Below are positions 15,889-23,599 of a stretch of 64,000 nucleotides of DNA, piece by piece. Position 1 is the first letter of the stretch. Each line of letters opens with the position of its first letter. The notes below the pieces were generated by a model. The model saw nothing but the letters and a program-made list of their open reading frames with translations. It was not told where the DNA came from and did not search any database. Origin of the DNA: an uncultured Tateyamaria sp. (GTDB lineage: Bacteria; Pseudomonadota; Alphaproteobacteria; Rhodobacterales; Rhodobacteraceae); assembly GCF_947503465.1 (NCBI RefSeq), contig NZ_CANNDN010000001.1, positions 496,001 through 560,000 on the forward strand, written 5' to 3'. The position numbers and the translations under genes were made by a program.

Positions 15889-17952
15889 TCAAGCCTCCAT
15901 TTTCTGGCGGGACAGCGCATGCACGCGTGATTTCGTTATGTTGGACACCACGTCGGCCGGATCGAGGATCAAGGCGATCTGCCCGTCGCCCAGGATCGTG
16001 GCCGCGGCAATACCCGGGGCACGATAAAAACTGTCATCCAGGCCCTTGATGACAACCTGCCGCTGATCCTGGATCTCATCCACGATGAGGGCCACGCGCG
16101 TGTCATCCTCAAGCGTCAGGAGCAGTGCGATGCGGTCCACGAAGTCCTCGACTTCAGGCCGATACCCCAAAGCCCCGCCAAGGTCGAAGAGCGGGACAAA
16201 CCCGTCGCGGTTGCGCACGATTGTACTGCCGGGCCTTATGGTTTCGACCGTGGCATCGGTCAATGTCAGTGTTTCGGTCACAAAATTCAGTGGCAGGACA
16301 AGCGTTTCCCCCGCGACATCGACGACCATGCCGTCCAGCACGGCCAGTGTCAGCGGCAGGGATATGTTGAATGATGTGCCCTTGCCCGGTTCCGAGCTGA
16401 TGCTGATGCGGCCGCCCAATTCCTGAATGGCGGTCCGTACAACATCCATGCCGACGCCGCGGCCGGACAAATCCGACACCGTGGATGCGGTTGAAAAGCC
16501 GGGCATGAAAAGAAGATTGTCGATTTCCGTGTCCGTCAGGGATGCGTCCGCTGGAACAAGACCCTTTTCCACGGCGATCTGAAACACGCGGGGGCGGTCA
16601 ATACCGGCACCGTCATCAGATATTTCAAGGACCACACGGCCTGACCGGTGCGCCGCGCTCAATCGGACTTGCCCTTGCGCCGGTTTGCCTTGTGCGACCC
16701 GCATGTCCGTGGTTTCAAGCCCATGATCGACCGCATTGCGGATCATATGCGTCAATGGATCGGCCAGCCTTTCAATGACGGTCTTGTCCACCTCCGTCGT
16801 TTCGCCCACGGTGACAAGGCGCACGTTCTTGGACACAGAGGCCGATGCCTCGCGCACGATGCGGGACATGCGCTGAAACAATGATTTCACCGGCTGGGCA
16901 CGGATCATCATCACGCTGTCCTGAATGTCACGGGTCAGGCGCTGGAATTCCTCCAACCCGTTCATCGCGTCCGAGTGGGGGGACAGGCCGGCACCCTGAA
17001 GGCTTTGGGCCAGCATGGCCTGATTGATTACCAATTCCCCCACCAGGTTCACCAGGCGTTCAATGCGGTCGATGTCCACCCGTACGACGGATTTGTTTGG
17101 CGCGGGTGCGGTCTGTTTCGGTGGTGGGGTTTCATCCGGTGCGCGGCCTTGGGTTTCTATTGTGGTCTCTGGCATCGCAACCGGCATGTCCGCGGGTACG
17201 ACATCCCGTTTTGATATTGTCAGTTCGCACAGACCTTCCACGAACTCGAAAACGGATTCGATTTCCGCCACATCCACATCCGTGGTCAACGCCAGTGACC
17301 AACTCAGATAGACGGCCTCCGGGGCCAGTTGATCCAGTGCGGGCAGGCGACCCGTGTCGCAGATTGTTTCCAACGTGCCAATTTCTGCCAAGACCGAAAG
17401 GATGTGCGGGACATCATTTCCGGTGTCGAAAAGGTCCGGTTCAGGCGTGAATGAAATATCGAAGGTTGCGGTACATGGGGCCTCCGCCAACGCATTCAGG
17501 TCGAGATCAAGCGCAATTGGCGCAAAGGCGATGGCGTCATCCTGGTCACCCGTTTCATCCCGGTCCACCAGCGCGTCGAGGTCTGCCAGAAGGCCTTCAC
17601 TGGACCCTTCCGCGATCGACGCGCCATCGCGCGATGCCCGCACAATGTCCGACAGGTGATCTGCCGCCCGAAAGAACAGTTTCAGCACGTCCGACGTCAC
17701 CACGAGTGTGTCGGTTCGAACGGCATCCAGTACAGTCTCGTACCGATGCGAAAACTGCACCAAAGGAGCAAGGCCGAACGCACCCGCACCCCCCTTGATC
17801 GAGTGAACGGCGCGGAAGACGACATGGATGGTGTCGTCATCATGCGACCCTTCTTCAAGCGCATGCAGACCGTCTTGCAGGGCTTCCAGCAGTTCCTCGC
17901 ACTCCACAAAGAAAGAGGCGCGTATCTCTGCCATCGGATCCGGAGCGGTCAT
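15889..17952 (-). CDS. cheA: Chemotaxis histidine kinase CheA
   Basis: 687 residues. P1 Hpt domain at the N-terminus with phosphorylated His50 (AVHSIKGGAG). A variable, acidic region at about 120-280 stands in for P2. Dimerisation P3 begins with DIDRIERLVNLVGELVINQ (about 290). The ATPase P4 has the N box HMIRNAVDHGLE and G boxes DDGAGID and GRGVGMDVV. A C-terminal P5 CheW-like domain follows. It phosphorylates both CheYs and CheB in response to receptors. Confidence 0.95.
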   Translation of the reverse strand: MTAPDPMAEIRASFFVECEELLEALQDGLHALEEGSHDDDTIHVVFRAVHSIKGGAGAFGLAPLVQFSHRYETVLDAVRTDTLVVTSDVLKLFFRAADHLSDIVRASRDGASIAEGSSEGLLADLDALVDRDETGDQDDAIAFAPIALDLDLNALAEAPCTATFDISFTPEPDLFDTGNDVPHILSVLAEIGTLETICDTGRLPALDQLAPEAVYLSWSLALTTDVDVAEIESVFEFVEGLCELTISKRDVVPADMPVAMPETTIETQGRAPDETPPPKQTAPAPNKSVVRVDIDRIERLVNLVGELVINQAMLAQSLQGAGLSPHSDAMNGLEEFQRLTRDIQDSVMMIRAQPVKSLFQRMSRIVREASASVSKNVRLVTVGETTEVDKTVIERLADPLTHMIRNAVDHGLETTDMRVAQGKPAQGQVRLSAAHRSGRVVLEISDDGAGIDRPRVFQIAVEKGLVPADASLTDTEIDNLLFMPGFSTASTVSDLSGRGVGMDVVRTAIQELGGRISISSEPGKGTSFNISLPLTLAVLDGMVVDVAGETLVLPLNFVTETLTLTDATVETIRPGSTIVRNRDGFVPLFDLGGALGYRPEVEDFVDRIALLLTLEDDTRVALIVDEIQDQRQVVIKGLDDSFYRAPGIAAATILGDGQIALILDPADVVSNITKSRVHALSRQKMEA

Positions 17953-17960
17953 CGGAAACC

Positions 17961-18329
17961 CTACCCGGCGACCATTTGCAGCGCCTTGACCAGCTTGGCC
18001 GGATCAAACGGTTTGACGATCCAGCCCGTCGCCCCCGCGCTGCGCGCCCGCATTTTCATTTCTGGTGCGGCTTCCGTCGTGAGGACAAGAATGGGTGTCG
18101 TCTTGTACTGCCCACGGTCCCGCACGGCGTCGATAAAGCCGAACCCGTCCATGCGCGGCATGTTGATGTCGGTGATGATGACGTCCGGATTGATACCCTC
18201 CAGCACTTCGGTCCCATGCACGCCGTCATCTGCGGTATGCACGGTGAAGCCGACCGGCTCGAGCGCCAGACGGATCATGTCTCGCATCGTTCGGCTGTCA
18301 TCAACGGCTAGTACTTCCAGGCTCATCAC
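17961..18329 (-). CDS. cheY: CheY-type single-domain response regulator
   Basis: 122 residues; Asp10-Asp11 pocket, phospho-acceptor Asp54 (IITDINMPRMDG), Thr in LVLTTEA and Lys in IVKPFDP. It is directly upstream of cheA, as in many alphaproteobacterial che operons, and shares an ATGA overlap with the STAS gene. It is closer to classic CheY than the copy at 14182-14568, which suggests that one is the motor-binding output and the other a sink or auxiliary regulator. Confidence 0.9.
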   Translation of the reverse strand: MMSLEVLAVDDSRTMRDMIRLALEPVGFTVHTADDGVHGTEVLEGINPDVIITDINMPRMDGFGFIDAVRDRGQYKTTPILVLTTEAAPEMKMRARSAGATGWIVKPFDPAKLVKALQMVAG

Positions 18330-18601
18330 TCATCCTCCAGCATCATCAATTCGGACAGCCCCATCAGGCGTATGTGGTCACGGGCGCGCTCTTGCAGGTT
18401 CAAAAGGCGGAACCGTCGGCCCTTGGCGTGCGCGGTGTGCTGCGCGCTCAGCAGCACTTGAACGCCCATCGCGCCCACATGGGTCGTGTGACGCGCATCC
18501 AGATCAAGATCACGGGAGTCGACATGATTGCAGAGCACCGCCGCCAGTTTGGGCGCGGTCGCGGCGTCCAGCCGCGCGGGCAGGGGGATCGCATCAAGCA
18601 T
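18326..18601 (-). CDS. STAS-domain protein heading the che operon
   Basis: I favour the ATG at 18601 (91 residues, MLDAIPLPARLD) over the one at 18610. The sequence follows the STAS fold: LDLDARHTTHVGAMGVQVLLSAQHTAHAKG corresponds to the segment that carries the phosphorylated serine in SpoIIAA-type anti-anti-sigma factors. Here that serine position (usually DSSG) reads GAMG, so regulation by serine phosphorylation is unlikely. Its fixed place before cheY-cheA suggests a structural or protein-binding role in chemotaxis. Confidence 0.7.
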   Translation of the reverse strand: MLDAIPLPARLDAATAPKLAAVLCNHVDSRDLDLDARHTTHVGAMGVQVLLSAQHTAHAKGRRFRLLNLQERARDHIRLMGLSELMMLEDE

Positions 18602-18736
18602 TGCGCACACGGCGCATTGTGTATGATCGGCAACTCATTCCGGCCCTCCAGATCACGGCAATGCGGATCATCTAGCGGACGGTCTGTTAAAACCGCGTTA
18701 CCGAATACCTGCCTGTTTCGGTCATGTCGCAAACGG

Positions 18737-18771
18737 AAAAGGCCGCCCGGTCAGATGCTGGACGGCCTTTT
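18737..18771 (-). terminator. Terminator after the pterin-binding methyltransferase gene
   Basis: Perfect 9-bp inverted repeat AAAAGGCCG (18737-18745) and CGGCCTTTT (18763-18771), so on the minus strand the stem ends in a T run. It lies 21 bp after the methyltransferase stop. The symmetric A/T ends could also stop transcripts from the left. Confidence 0.85.
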
Positions 18772-18791
18772 GAACAAGATTATCAGTTGGT

Positions 18792-19874
18792 TCAGCCTCG
18801 GCGGCGGCGCCCGCCGGCCCGACCACCGCGGCCGCGGCTTTCTTCGCCCGCCTTGGGGGCGACCCGGTTGAACTTGATCCACGCGCCCCCGCCTTCGTCG
18901 TTGTTGGTCAGGAAGTTGGCGGCCCGGATGGCTTCCATTTCCTTGCCTGCGCGCGGCTTGGTCGACCCCATCCCAAACAGGTGAACAAAGGCCTCGTCAT
19001 CCATGCCGTCTGGAAGGGTGATCCCTGCCGCTTCGACCTCGGCCCGTTTTTCGGCGATCTTTGTGGGGCCGACGGGCAGGGCGACGGGGTTCATGATGGC
19101 GGATGTCATGCCTGCGCCCATCGCCATGGGCAGGAACGCGTTGTTGATGCCGTGCCGGTTGGGCAGCCCAAACGAGATGTTGGAGGCCCCGCAGGTCGTG
19201 TTCACGCCCAATTCCTCGCGCAGACGGCGGACAAGGGTGAAAACCTGCAAGCCCGCCGTGCCCATCGCACCGATGGGCATCACAAGGGGGTCGACCACAA
19301 TGTCATGGGCGGGAATGCCGAAATCAGCGGCGCGTTCCACGATCTTCTTGGCGACGGCAAAGCGCACATCGGGGTCTTCGGAAATCCCGGTGTCGTCGTT
19401 GGAGATCGCCACGACCGGCACGTTGTATTTCTTGACCAGCGGCAGGACCAGGTCCAGCCGCTCTTCCTCGCCCGTGACCGAATTCAGCAGGGGGCGTCCT
19501 TCGGCGGCAGCCAGACCGTTCTCAAGCGCGCCAGGGACGGAACTGTCGATGCAGAGCGGGCAATCGGTAACGGCCTGTACCCGTTCGACCAGTTCGCGCA
19601 TCAGCGTGGGTTCGACAAAGTTGTTGTCGGCATAACGCGGGTCTTCGGCCATCTTGTTGGAAAACACGGCGCCCGAGTTGATGTCGAGGATTGTGGCGCC
19701 AGCGGCCACTTGTGCAATGGCGTCGGCCTCGACCCGGCTGAAATCGCCGCGCTCCAGTTCCTCGTTCAGGACCTTGCGGCCGGTGGGATTGATCCGTTCG
19801 CCGATGACGCAAAAGGGTTGGTCAAAGCCGATAATCGCGGTCTTGGTTTTGGATTCAACGACGGTGCGGGTCAT
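18792..19874 (-). CDS. Pterin-binding methyltransferase (methyl-THF:corrinoid type)
   Basis: 360 residues with the DHPS/MetH-like pterin-binding barrel: FCVIGERINPTGRKVLNEEL (about 21-40), GATILDINSG, LCIDSSVPGALENGL, LLNSVTGEEER and CGASNISFGLPNR. These fit proteins that move a methyl group between a corrinoid protein and tetrahydrofolate in methylamine/betaine-type demethylation rather than folate synthesis. The last 15 residues are almost all Arg and Gly, an unusual tail. No corrinoid protein is adjacent. Its partners metF and the Virulence_fact gene lie upstream beyond the XRE-TPR gene. Confidence 0.75.
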   Translation of the reverse strand: MTRTVVESKTKTAIIGFDQPFCVIGERINPTGRKVLNEELERGDFSRVEADAIAQVAAGATILDINSGAVFSNKMAEDPRYADNNFVEPTLMRELVERVQAVTDCPLCIDSSVPGALENGLAAAEGRPLLNSVTGEEERLDLVLPLVKKYNVPVVAISNDDTGISEDPDVRFAVAKKIVERAADFGIPAHDIVVDPLVMPIGAMGTAGLQVFTLVRRLREELGVNTTCGASNISFGLPNRHGINNAFLPMAMGAGMTSAIMNPVALPVGPTKIAEKRAEVEAAGITLPDGMDDEAFVHLFGMGSTKPRAGKEMEAIRAANFLTNNDEGGGAWIKFNRVAPKAGEESRGRGGRAGGRRRRG

Positions 19875-19988
19875 GTGTCTGGGCGCTCCCTAGGCGAGGT
19901 TTTGCGAGACCCTACGCGCGCACAGGCGGACAGGGCGGATTGCAAACGACATAGGCGGGCGCGCGGGCGACGTCACCCGGAATTCGGC

Positions 19989-21779
19989 TCATGAAGATGA
20001 TGAGGGCAGGGCGTCGAGGGCGGCTTGGATGCGGTTGCGGAGTGCTGTTGCGGTGCCGTGGTCGTAGGACATGTGTTCGGGATCGTAGATGCGCAAAGCG
20101 TTTTCGACATGAAACAACGCCGCCTCCAGATGCGGGCGCGGATCTGCGGTGGTGTCATGTTCCGCGCGCGCCATTTCTGCGAGTGCCATGTTTTCCTGCG
20201 TTATGGCCCAGTCCACCGGATGCTCCGCCTCGGTACGCACGCGCAAGGCGGCGCGGTAGCTGTCCACCGCCTCACCCAGCAGGGCGGCCCCCTCAGGCCC
20301 TGAGGTGCGGGTGCCTTGCTTTTGCAGCGCAATGGCGAGGTTCTGCATGGTCATGGCCCAGTACACCGGATGCTCCGCCTCGGTGAACACGCGCAATGCG
20401 GCGCGGTAGCTGTCCACCGCCTCGCCAAGTAGAGCCGCCCCCTCTGGCCCTTGGGTGCGGGTGCCTTGCTCTTTCAGCGCATTACCAAGGTTCTGCATGG
20501 TCATGGCCCATTGCACCGGATGCTCCGCCTCGGTGCGCACGCGCAAGGCGGCGCGGAAGCTCCCCACCGCTTCGCCCAGTAGAGTGGCCCCCTCCGGCCA
20601 TTGGGTGCGGGTGCCTTGGTTTGCAAGCGCATTGCCGAGGTTCTGCATGGTTCCGCCCCAATATACCGAATGATCCACCTCGGTGAACACGCGCAAGGCG
20701 GCGCGGTAGCTGTCCACCGCCTCGGCCAGCAGCGCGGCCCCCTCCGGCCCTTGGGTGCGGGTGCCTTGGGTTCGCAGCGCATTGGCGAGGTTCTGCATGG
20801 TCATCGCCCAGTCCACCGGATGATCCGCCTCGGTGCGCACGCGCAAGGCGGCGCGGTGGCTGTCCACAGCCTCGGCTAAAAGAGCAGTGCCCTCCGGCCC
20901 TTGTGTGCGGGTGCCTTGGTTCTCCAGTGCATTCGCCCTTACAGTATGGGTAGCCCAGACGTCTCTTGGGTTATCCTTTTCGTTCAACACCGCCAAAGCA
21001 GACATGCACATCTCGTTACACAGGATCAGACCCTGACCACCGTATCTGATCCCATGTTCCTGTAGTTTAATCGCCATCTGCCATTTGCGTTTGCCCGGTT
21101 CCGCAACATCAATCGCCCCAAAGCTGTCGGCGGCGCTGGACAGGATTGCAGCGGCGCGGACAGGGTCCCCGCGTAGCAATGCATTGTCCGCGCGCAGTTC
21201 TGCCGTTCTTGCCGCTTCCTCCAGTTCAGTTTCGTGAACCAATTCCAGCAATCGGTCCACTTCGGGCAAATCAATGCGGTTGATTGCGTCCTGCGCTGCG
21301 GCTTTGAGGTTCGACAGGCTGCGATAGCGTTCATCGATCCCGTCCACCTCTGCCTTGTAGCGGCGGTAGTCTTCGGCGCGTTTGGTCAGTTCCTGTTGCA
21401 GTGCCGCATCGGTCATCGCGTGGGGCTGCGGGATGTCAAAGCGGCTGGCGAGCAGTTCGAGCGCGTCGCGGTCCAGCACCGGGATGTGGTCCAGCTGTTC
21501 ACTTGCGCTCATTTGCACGCGGCGGTGCAGTGCGTCGATCTCGCCGCCACTTATCCCGACAGCGTCAGCGATACGCTGGATGGTCTGGGTGGTTGGGTTG
21601 TGCGTGCGACCGTTTTCGAGTTTAGAGATATCGCCTTTGCGCTTCTCCGCCTCTTCCTCGGCCAAGTTCGGGTACAGCGCGCAGGCCAATTGTCCCTGCG
21701 TCAGCTTCGCCGCCGCCCGCTTGCGTTTGACCATACGCCCGAATGCAGCGCCAAATGTGTCTGGGTAAGGGCTTGGCAC
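19989..21779 (-). CDS. XRE-family HTH protein with tandem TPR repeats
   Basis: 596 residues from a GTG start. Residues 8-78 form an XRE-type helix-turn-helix (KLTQGQLACAL, then ISKLENGRTHNPTTQTIQRIADAVGI). A helical, probably coiled linker runs to about 270. Six repeats of about 50 residues follow (275-573), each starting with Trp (275, 324, 374, 424, 474, 524) and carrying TMQNLxNALxxQGTRTQGPEG and LLxEAVDSYRAALR. The first five are nearly identical. This is a TPR ligand- or protein-binding array on a DNA-binding head, an architecture used by peptide-sensing regulators in Firmicutes. Target and ligand are unknown. It sits between two genes of the one-carbon set and looks like an insertion. 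Confidence 0.8.
   Translation of the reverse strand: MPSPYPDTFGAAFGRMVKRKRAAAKLTQGQLACALYPNLAEEEAEKRKGDISKLENGRTHNPTTQTIQRIADAVGISGGEIDALHRRVQMSASEQLDHIPVLDRDALELLASRFDIPQPHAMTDAALQQELTKRAEDYRRYKAEVDGIDERYRSLSNLKAAAQDAINRIDLPEVDRLLELVHETELEEAARTAELRADNALLRGDPVRAAAILSSAADSFGAIDVAEPGKRKWQMAIKLQEHGIRYGGQGLILCNEMCMSALAVLNEKDNPRDVWATHTVRANALENQGTRTQGPEGTALLAEAVDSHRAALRVRTEADHPVDWAMTMQNLANALRTQGTRTQGPEGAALLAEAVDSYRAALRVFTEVDHSVYWGGTMQNLGNALANQGTRTQWPEGATLLGEAVGSFRAALRVRTEAEHPVQWAMTMQNLGNALKEQGTRTQGPEGAALLGEAVDSYRAALRVFTEAEHPVYWAMTMQNLAIALQKQGTRTSGPEGAALLGEAVDSYRAALRVRTEAEHPVDWAITQENMALAEMARAEHDTTADPRPHLEAALFHVENALRIYDPEHMSYDHGTATALRNRIQAALDALPSSSS
20211..20957 (-). repeat. Five tandem 147-150-bp repeats inside the XRE-TPR gene
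   Basis: Period 150 bp (147 bp in the first copy), encoding the TPR units at residues 275-523. The DNA itself is strongly conserved between units (for example the recurring GCGGCGCGGTAGCTGTCCAC), well beyond what protein conservation requires. That points to recent duplication or gene conversion and makes the copy number prone to change. A sixth unit (524-573) is diverged. Confidence 0.9.
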
Positions 21780-21816
21780 TCTAACTCTTTCTAACTTTCT
21801 GAAAACTCAATCTAAC
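21780..21816 (-). promoter_or_regulatory. Three helically phased GTTAGA repeats before the XRE-TPR start
   Basis: On the plus strand TCTAAC occurs at 21780-21785, 21790-21795 and 21811-21816, i.e. GTTAGA on the coding strand with steps of 10 and 21 bp (one and two helix turns). The copies touch the GTG start and the ribosome-binding region (AAAGAG). This looks like an operator, possibly for autorepression by the encoded HTH protein. Confidence 0.45.
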
Positions 21817-21890
21817 CTCGGCTCAAACCCTTGCCGGATCGCAAAAACAGCCCCGACGCCGCACCTTAGCCATACGTTCCAACGGAGCGT

Positions 21891-21906
21891 AGCAAGGGCC
21901 CTTGCT
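21891..21906. promoter_or_regulatory. 16-bp perfect palindrome in a divergent region
   Basis: AGCAAGGGCCCTTGCT is fully self-complementary and lies between the XRE-TPR start (21779) and the small divergent ORF (21943). Symmetry and place suggest a dimeric regulator site or a cruciform/hairpin. Confidence 0.4.
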
Positions 21907-21942
21907 CAACTGCAAGTGGGAGTATCCACAGTGTTTGAGCGC

Positions 21943-22110
21943 ATGAAGAAGATGATGAGACGGACGGCAAATGCCCTCTGGTGCCACCGGACCGCCTATG
22001 CGGGATTGGCGGCCATATACGGGGCCGGGTGTCTGGGCCTGGTGGACAAGGATGTCGTGGCCCAAGGGGCAACGGCGATCTATGTCGCGTTGACGGTACA
22101 ACAGCATTGA
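21943..22110 (+). CDS. Small hydrophobic ORF divergent from the XRE-TPR gene
   Basis: 55 residues from the ATG at 21943 (an in-frame GTG at 21916 would give 64). The N-terminus is basic (MKKMMRRTANALW), followed by one hydrophobic segment (AYAGLAAIYGAGCLGLV) and a short C-terminal part with DKDVVAQGATAIYVAL. It could be a single-pass membrane peptide or a signal-peptide-bearing precursor. There is no strong Shine-Dalgarno, so its reality rests on the unbroken frame, its composition and the flanking palindrome and hairpin. I do not recognise a family. Confidence 0.35.
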   Translation: MKKMMRRTANALWCHRTAYAGLAAIYGAGCLGLVDKDVVAQGATAIYVALTVQQH

Positions 22111-22117
22111 GTGGGTG

Positions 22118-22135
22118 GGCGGGGTGAAACCCGCC
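22118..22135 (+). terminator. Short hairpin between the small ORF and metF 3' ends
   Basis: GGCGGG (22118-22123) pairs with CCCGCC (22130-22135) around a 6-nt loop, followed on the plus strand by TTACAATTTT. It lies between the convergent small ORF (+) and metF (-), so it may serve either. The T-rich side favours the plus strand. Confidence 0.45.
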
Positions 22136-22143
22136 TTACAATT

Positions 22144-23067
22144 TTAGCCGGCGGGGATGGCAGCGTTCCCGCCGTTTTCAATCGCCCAGGTCGCGTTTGT
22201 CTTGATCCCGCCAAGGGGGAAGAAATGCACTTGTGCGATGTTGAAATCGGGGTTTGCGGCCTTGTGGGCGGCGAGCTCGGAAATCACCTCCGTCGGCTCG
22301 AACGGCAGCAGCAGTTTGGTGACGTCCTTGGCGCGGCGTTGCAGCACGCGCAGGGACGGACCCACACCGCAGGCAATCGCGAACTTGATCATGGTTTGCA
22401 GCTTGGCCGGGCCCGCTATGCCGATATGGATGGGCAGGTCGATGCCCGCCGCCTTCAAGCTGTCGGCCCACGTGATGATCGGGCCAGCCTCGAACGCGAA
22501 CTGGGTGGCCAGGGCCATCTGTGCATCAGTGCGCTCCGAGAATTTTTGTTTCCATTGAAGCGCTTCATCGACGTTCTTCATGCCACCCGACGGGTCAATG
22601 TCCTGGTTGCCTTCCGGATGCCCCGCCACGTGCAGCCGCTTGAAGCCCGCGCGGTCGAACGCACCGCTTTCCATCATCTGCATCGAGCTATGAAAATCGC
22701 CATGGGGCTTGTCCACACCACCGGCCAGAAGCAGGGCCTGATCCACGCCCGCTTCGCCCTGATATCGGGCAATCCAATCCTCAAGCGTCGCCTGATCCTT
22801 GATAATGCGCGCGGGAAAGTGCGGCATGACCGGAAAGCCCTCTGCCGCCAGACGCTTGGCCGTGGCCACCATGTCCTCGATCGGGGTGCCTTCGATATGG
22901 GCGATGTAGACGCGGGTGCCCGCGGGCAGAAGGGCGCGAAAATCGTCAACCTTCTGGGCGGTGCGGGGCATCACCTCGATGGAATAGCCTTGCAGGAACG
23001 CCTCGACGTCGGGCGACAGGGAGCCGGCCACCGGGCCAACGTCACGTTTGAAGTTCAGCAATGCCAT
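22144..23067 (-). CDS. metF: Methylenetetrahydrofolate reductase family protein
   Basis: 307 residues from the ATG at 23067, seven bases after a GGAGGT ribosome-binding site (the ATG at 23076 is worse placed). A diverged MetF barrel: SIEVMPRTAQKVDDF, VYIAHIEGTP, ALLLAGGVDKPHG and HVAGHPEGNQD match the FAD and folate-binding blocks. It interconverts methylene- and methyl-THF. With the neighbouring Virulence_fact protein and the downstream methyltransferase it probably oxidises methyl-THF produced by demethylation rather than serving methionine synthesis. Symbol by family only. Confidence 0.75.
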   Translation of the reverse strand: MALLNFKRDVGPVAGSLSPDVEAFLQGYSIEVMPRTAQKVDDFRALLPAGTRVYIAHIEGTPIEDMVATAKRLAAEGFPVMPHFPARIIKDQATLEDWIARYQGEAGVDQALLLAGGVDKPHGDFHSSMQMMESGAFDRAGFKRLHVAGHPEGNQDIDPSGGMKNVDEALQWKQKFSERTDAQMALATQFAFEAGPIITWADSLKAAGIDLPIHIGIAGPAKLQTMIKFAIACGVGPSLRVLQRRAKDVTKLLLPFEPTEVISELAAHKAANPDFNIAQVHFFPLGGIKTNATWAIENGGNAAIPAG

Positions 23068-23095
23068 CGCGGGCACCTCCCAAATGCCGGGGCCG

Positions 23096-23392
23096 TCAGG
23101 CCCACCCTTCGTTGTCGATCAGTGCCTTGATACGCGCCTGGTCGTATTCTGTCTCAAGCCGCACGGCTTCCGCCTCGGCCACCTCGGCCGGATCACCGTC
23201 AACCGGGTAGGGGTCCGCCTTGCGCCACTCCGCCAGATAGGCGTCGGCATCCTTGGCATTGACCTTCATGGCGGCGCGATCAATGGCCTGCTCGAACCGC
23301 TCTTCCAACTGGCGTTTGGACCCACGCCGTCCCTTGCCGACAATGACCTGGGCCGGGATGTCGCGCCAATAGACGATGGTGACGTCAGGCAT
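23096..23392 (-). CDS. Virulence_fact family small protein linked to MetF
   Basis: 98 residues starting at the ATG preceded by GGAGG (MPDVTIVYWRDIPAQVIVGKGRRG). The YWRDIPAQV and GRRGSKRQLEERFEQAID blocks match the family called virulence factor in Pfam, which in Rhodobacteraceae is found beside methyl-THF genes. Its biochemical role is not known to me. It is the first gene of the set, 28 bp upstream of the metF start, so the two are co-transcribed. Confidence 0.65.
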   Translation of the reverse strand: MPDVTIVYWRDIPAQVIVGKGRRGSKRQLEERFEQAIDRAAMKVNAKDADAYLAEWRKADPYPVDGDPAEVAEAEAVRLETEYDQARIKALIDNEGWA

Positions 23393-23599
23393 GTGATTCC
23401 TCCACGGTTCGTTCGCCCTCAATACGCGACCAAGTAAGGGCGCTGCGGCTTGTTTTCGACACAGGACATTGCGGTTGCGACGCGCCGATACGTGACTCAG
23501 TTTTGCAACAGGCGCGGACTTTCGCCCGTTTTTGTGTTCGGACCGCGTTAACCTTGATTAAGATGGGCACAACAAGACAAGAATGTCGGGCAGGAAAAC

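Noticed and set aside
20211-20957. Tandem repeats considered as a CRISPR array
   Set aside because: Units are 150 bp without unique spacers and encode an unbroken TPR protein.
23548-23561. CtrA-like TTAA pair upstream of the sulfotransferase gene
   Set aside because: The spacing is TTAA-N6-TTAA, whereas CtrA sites need N7; not enough to call a site.
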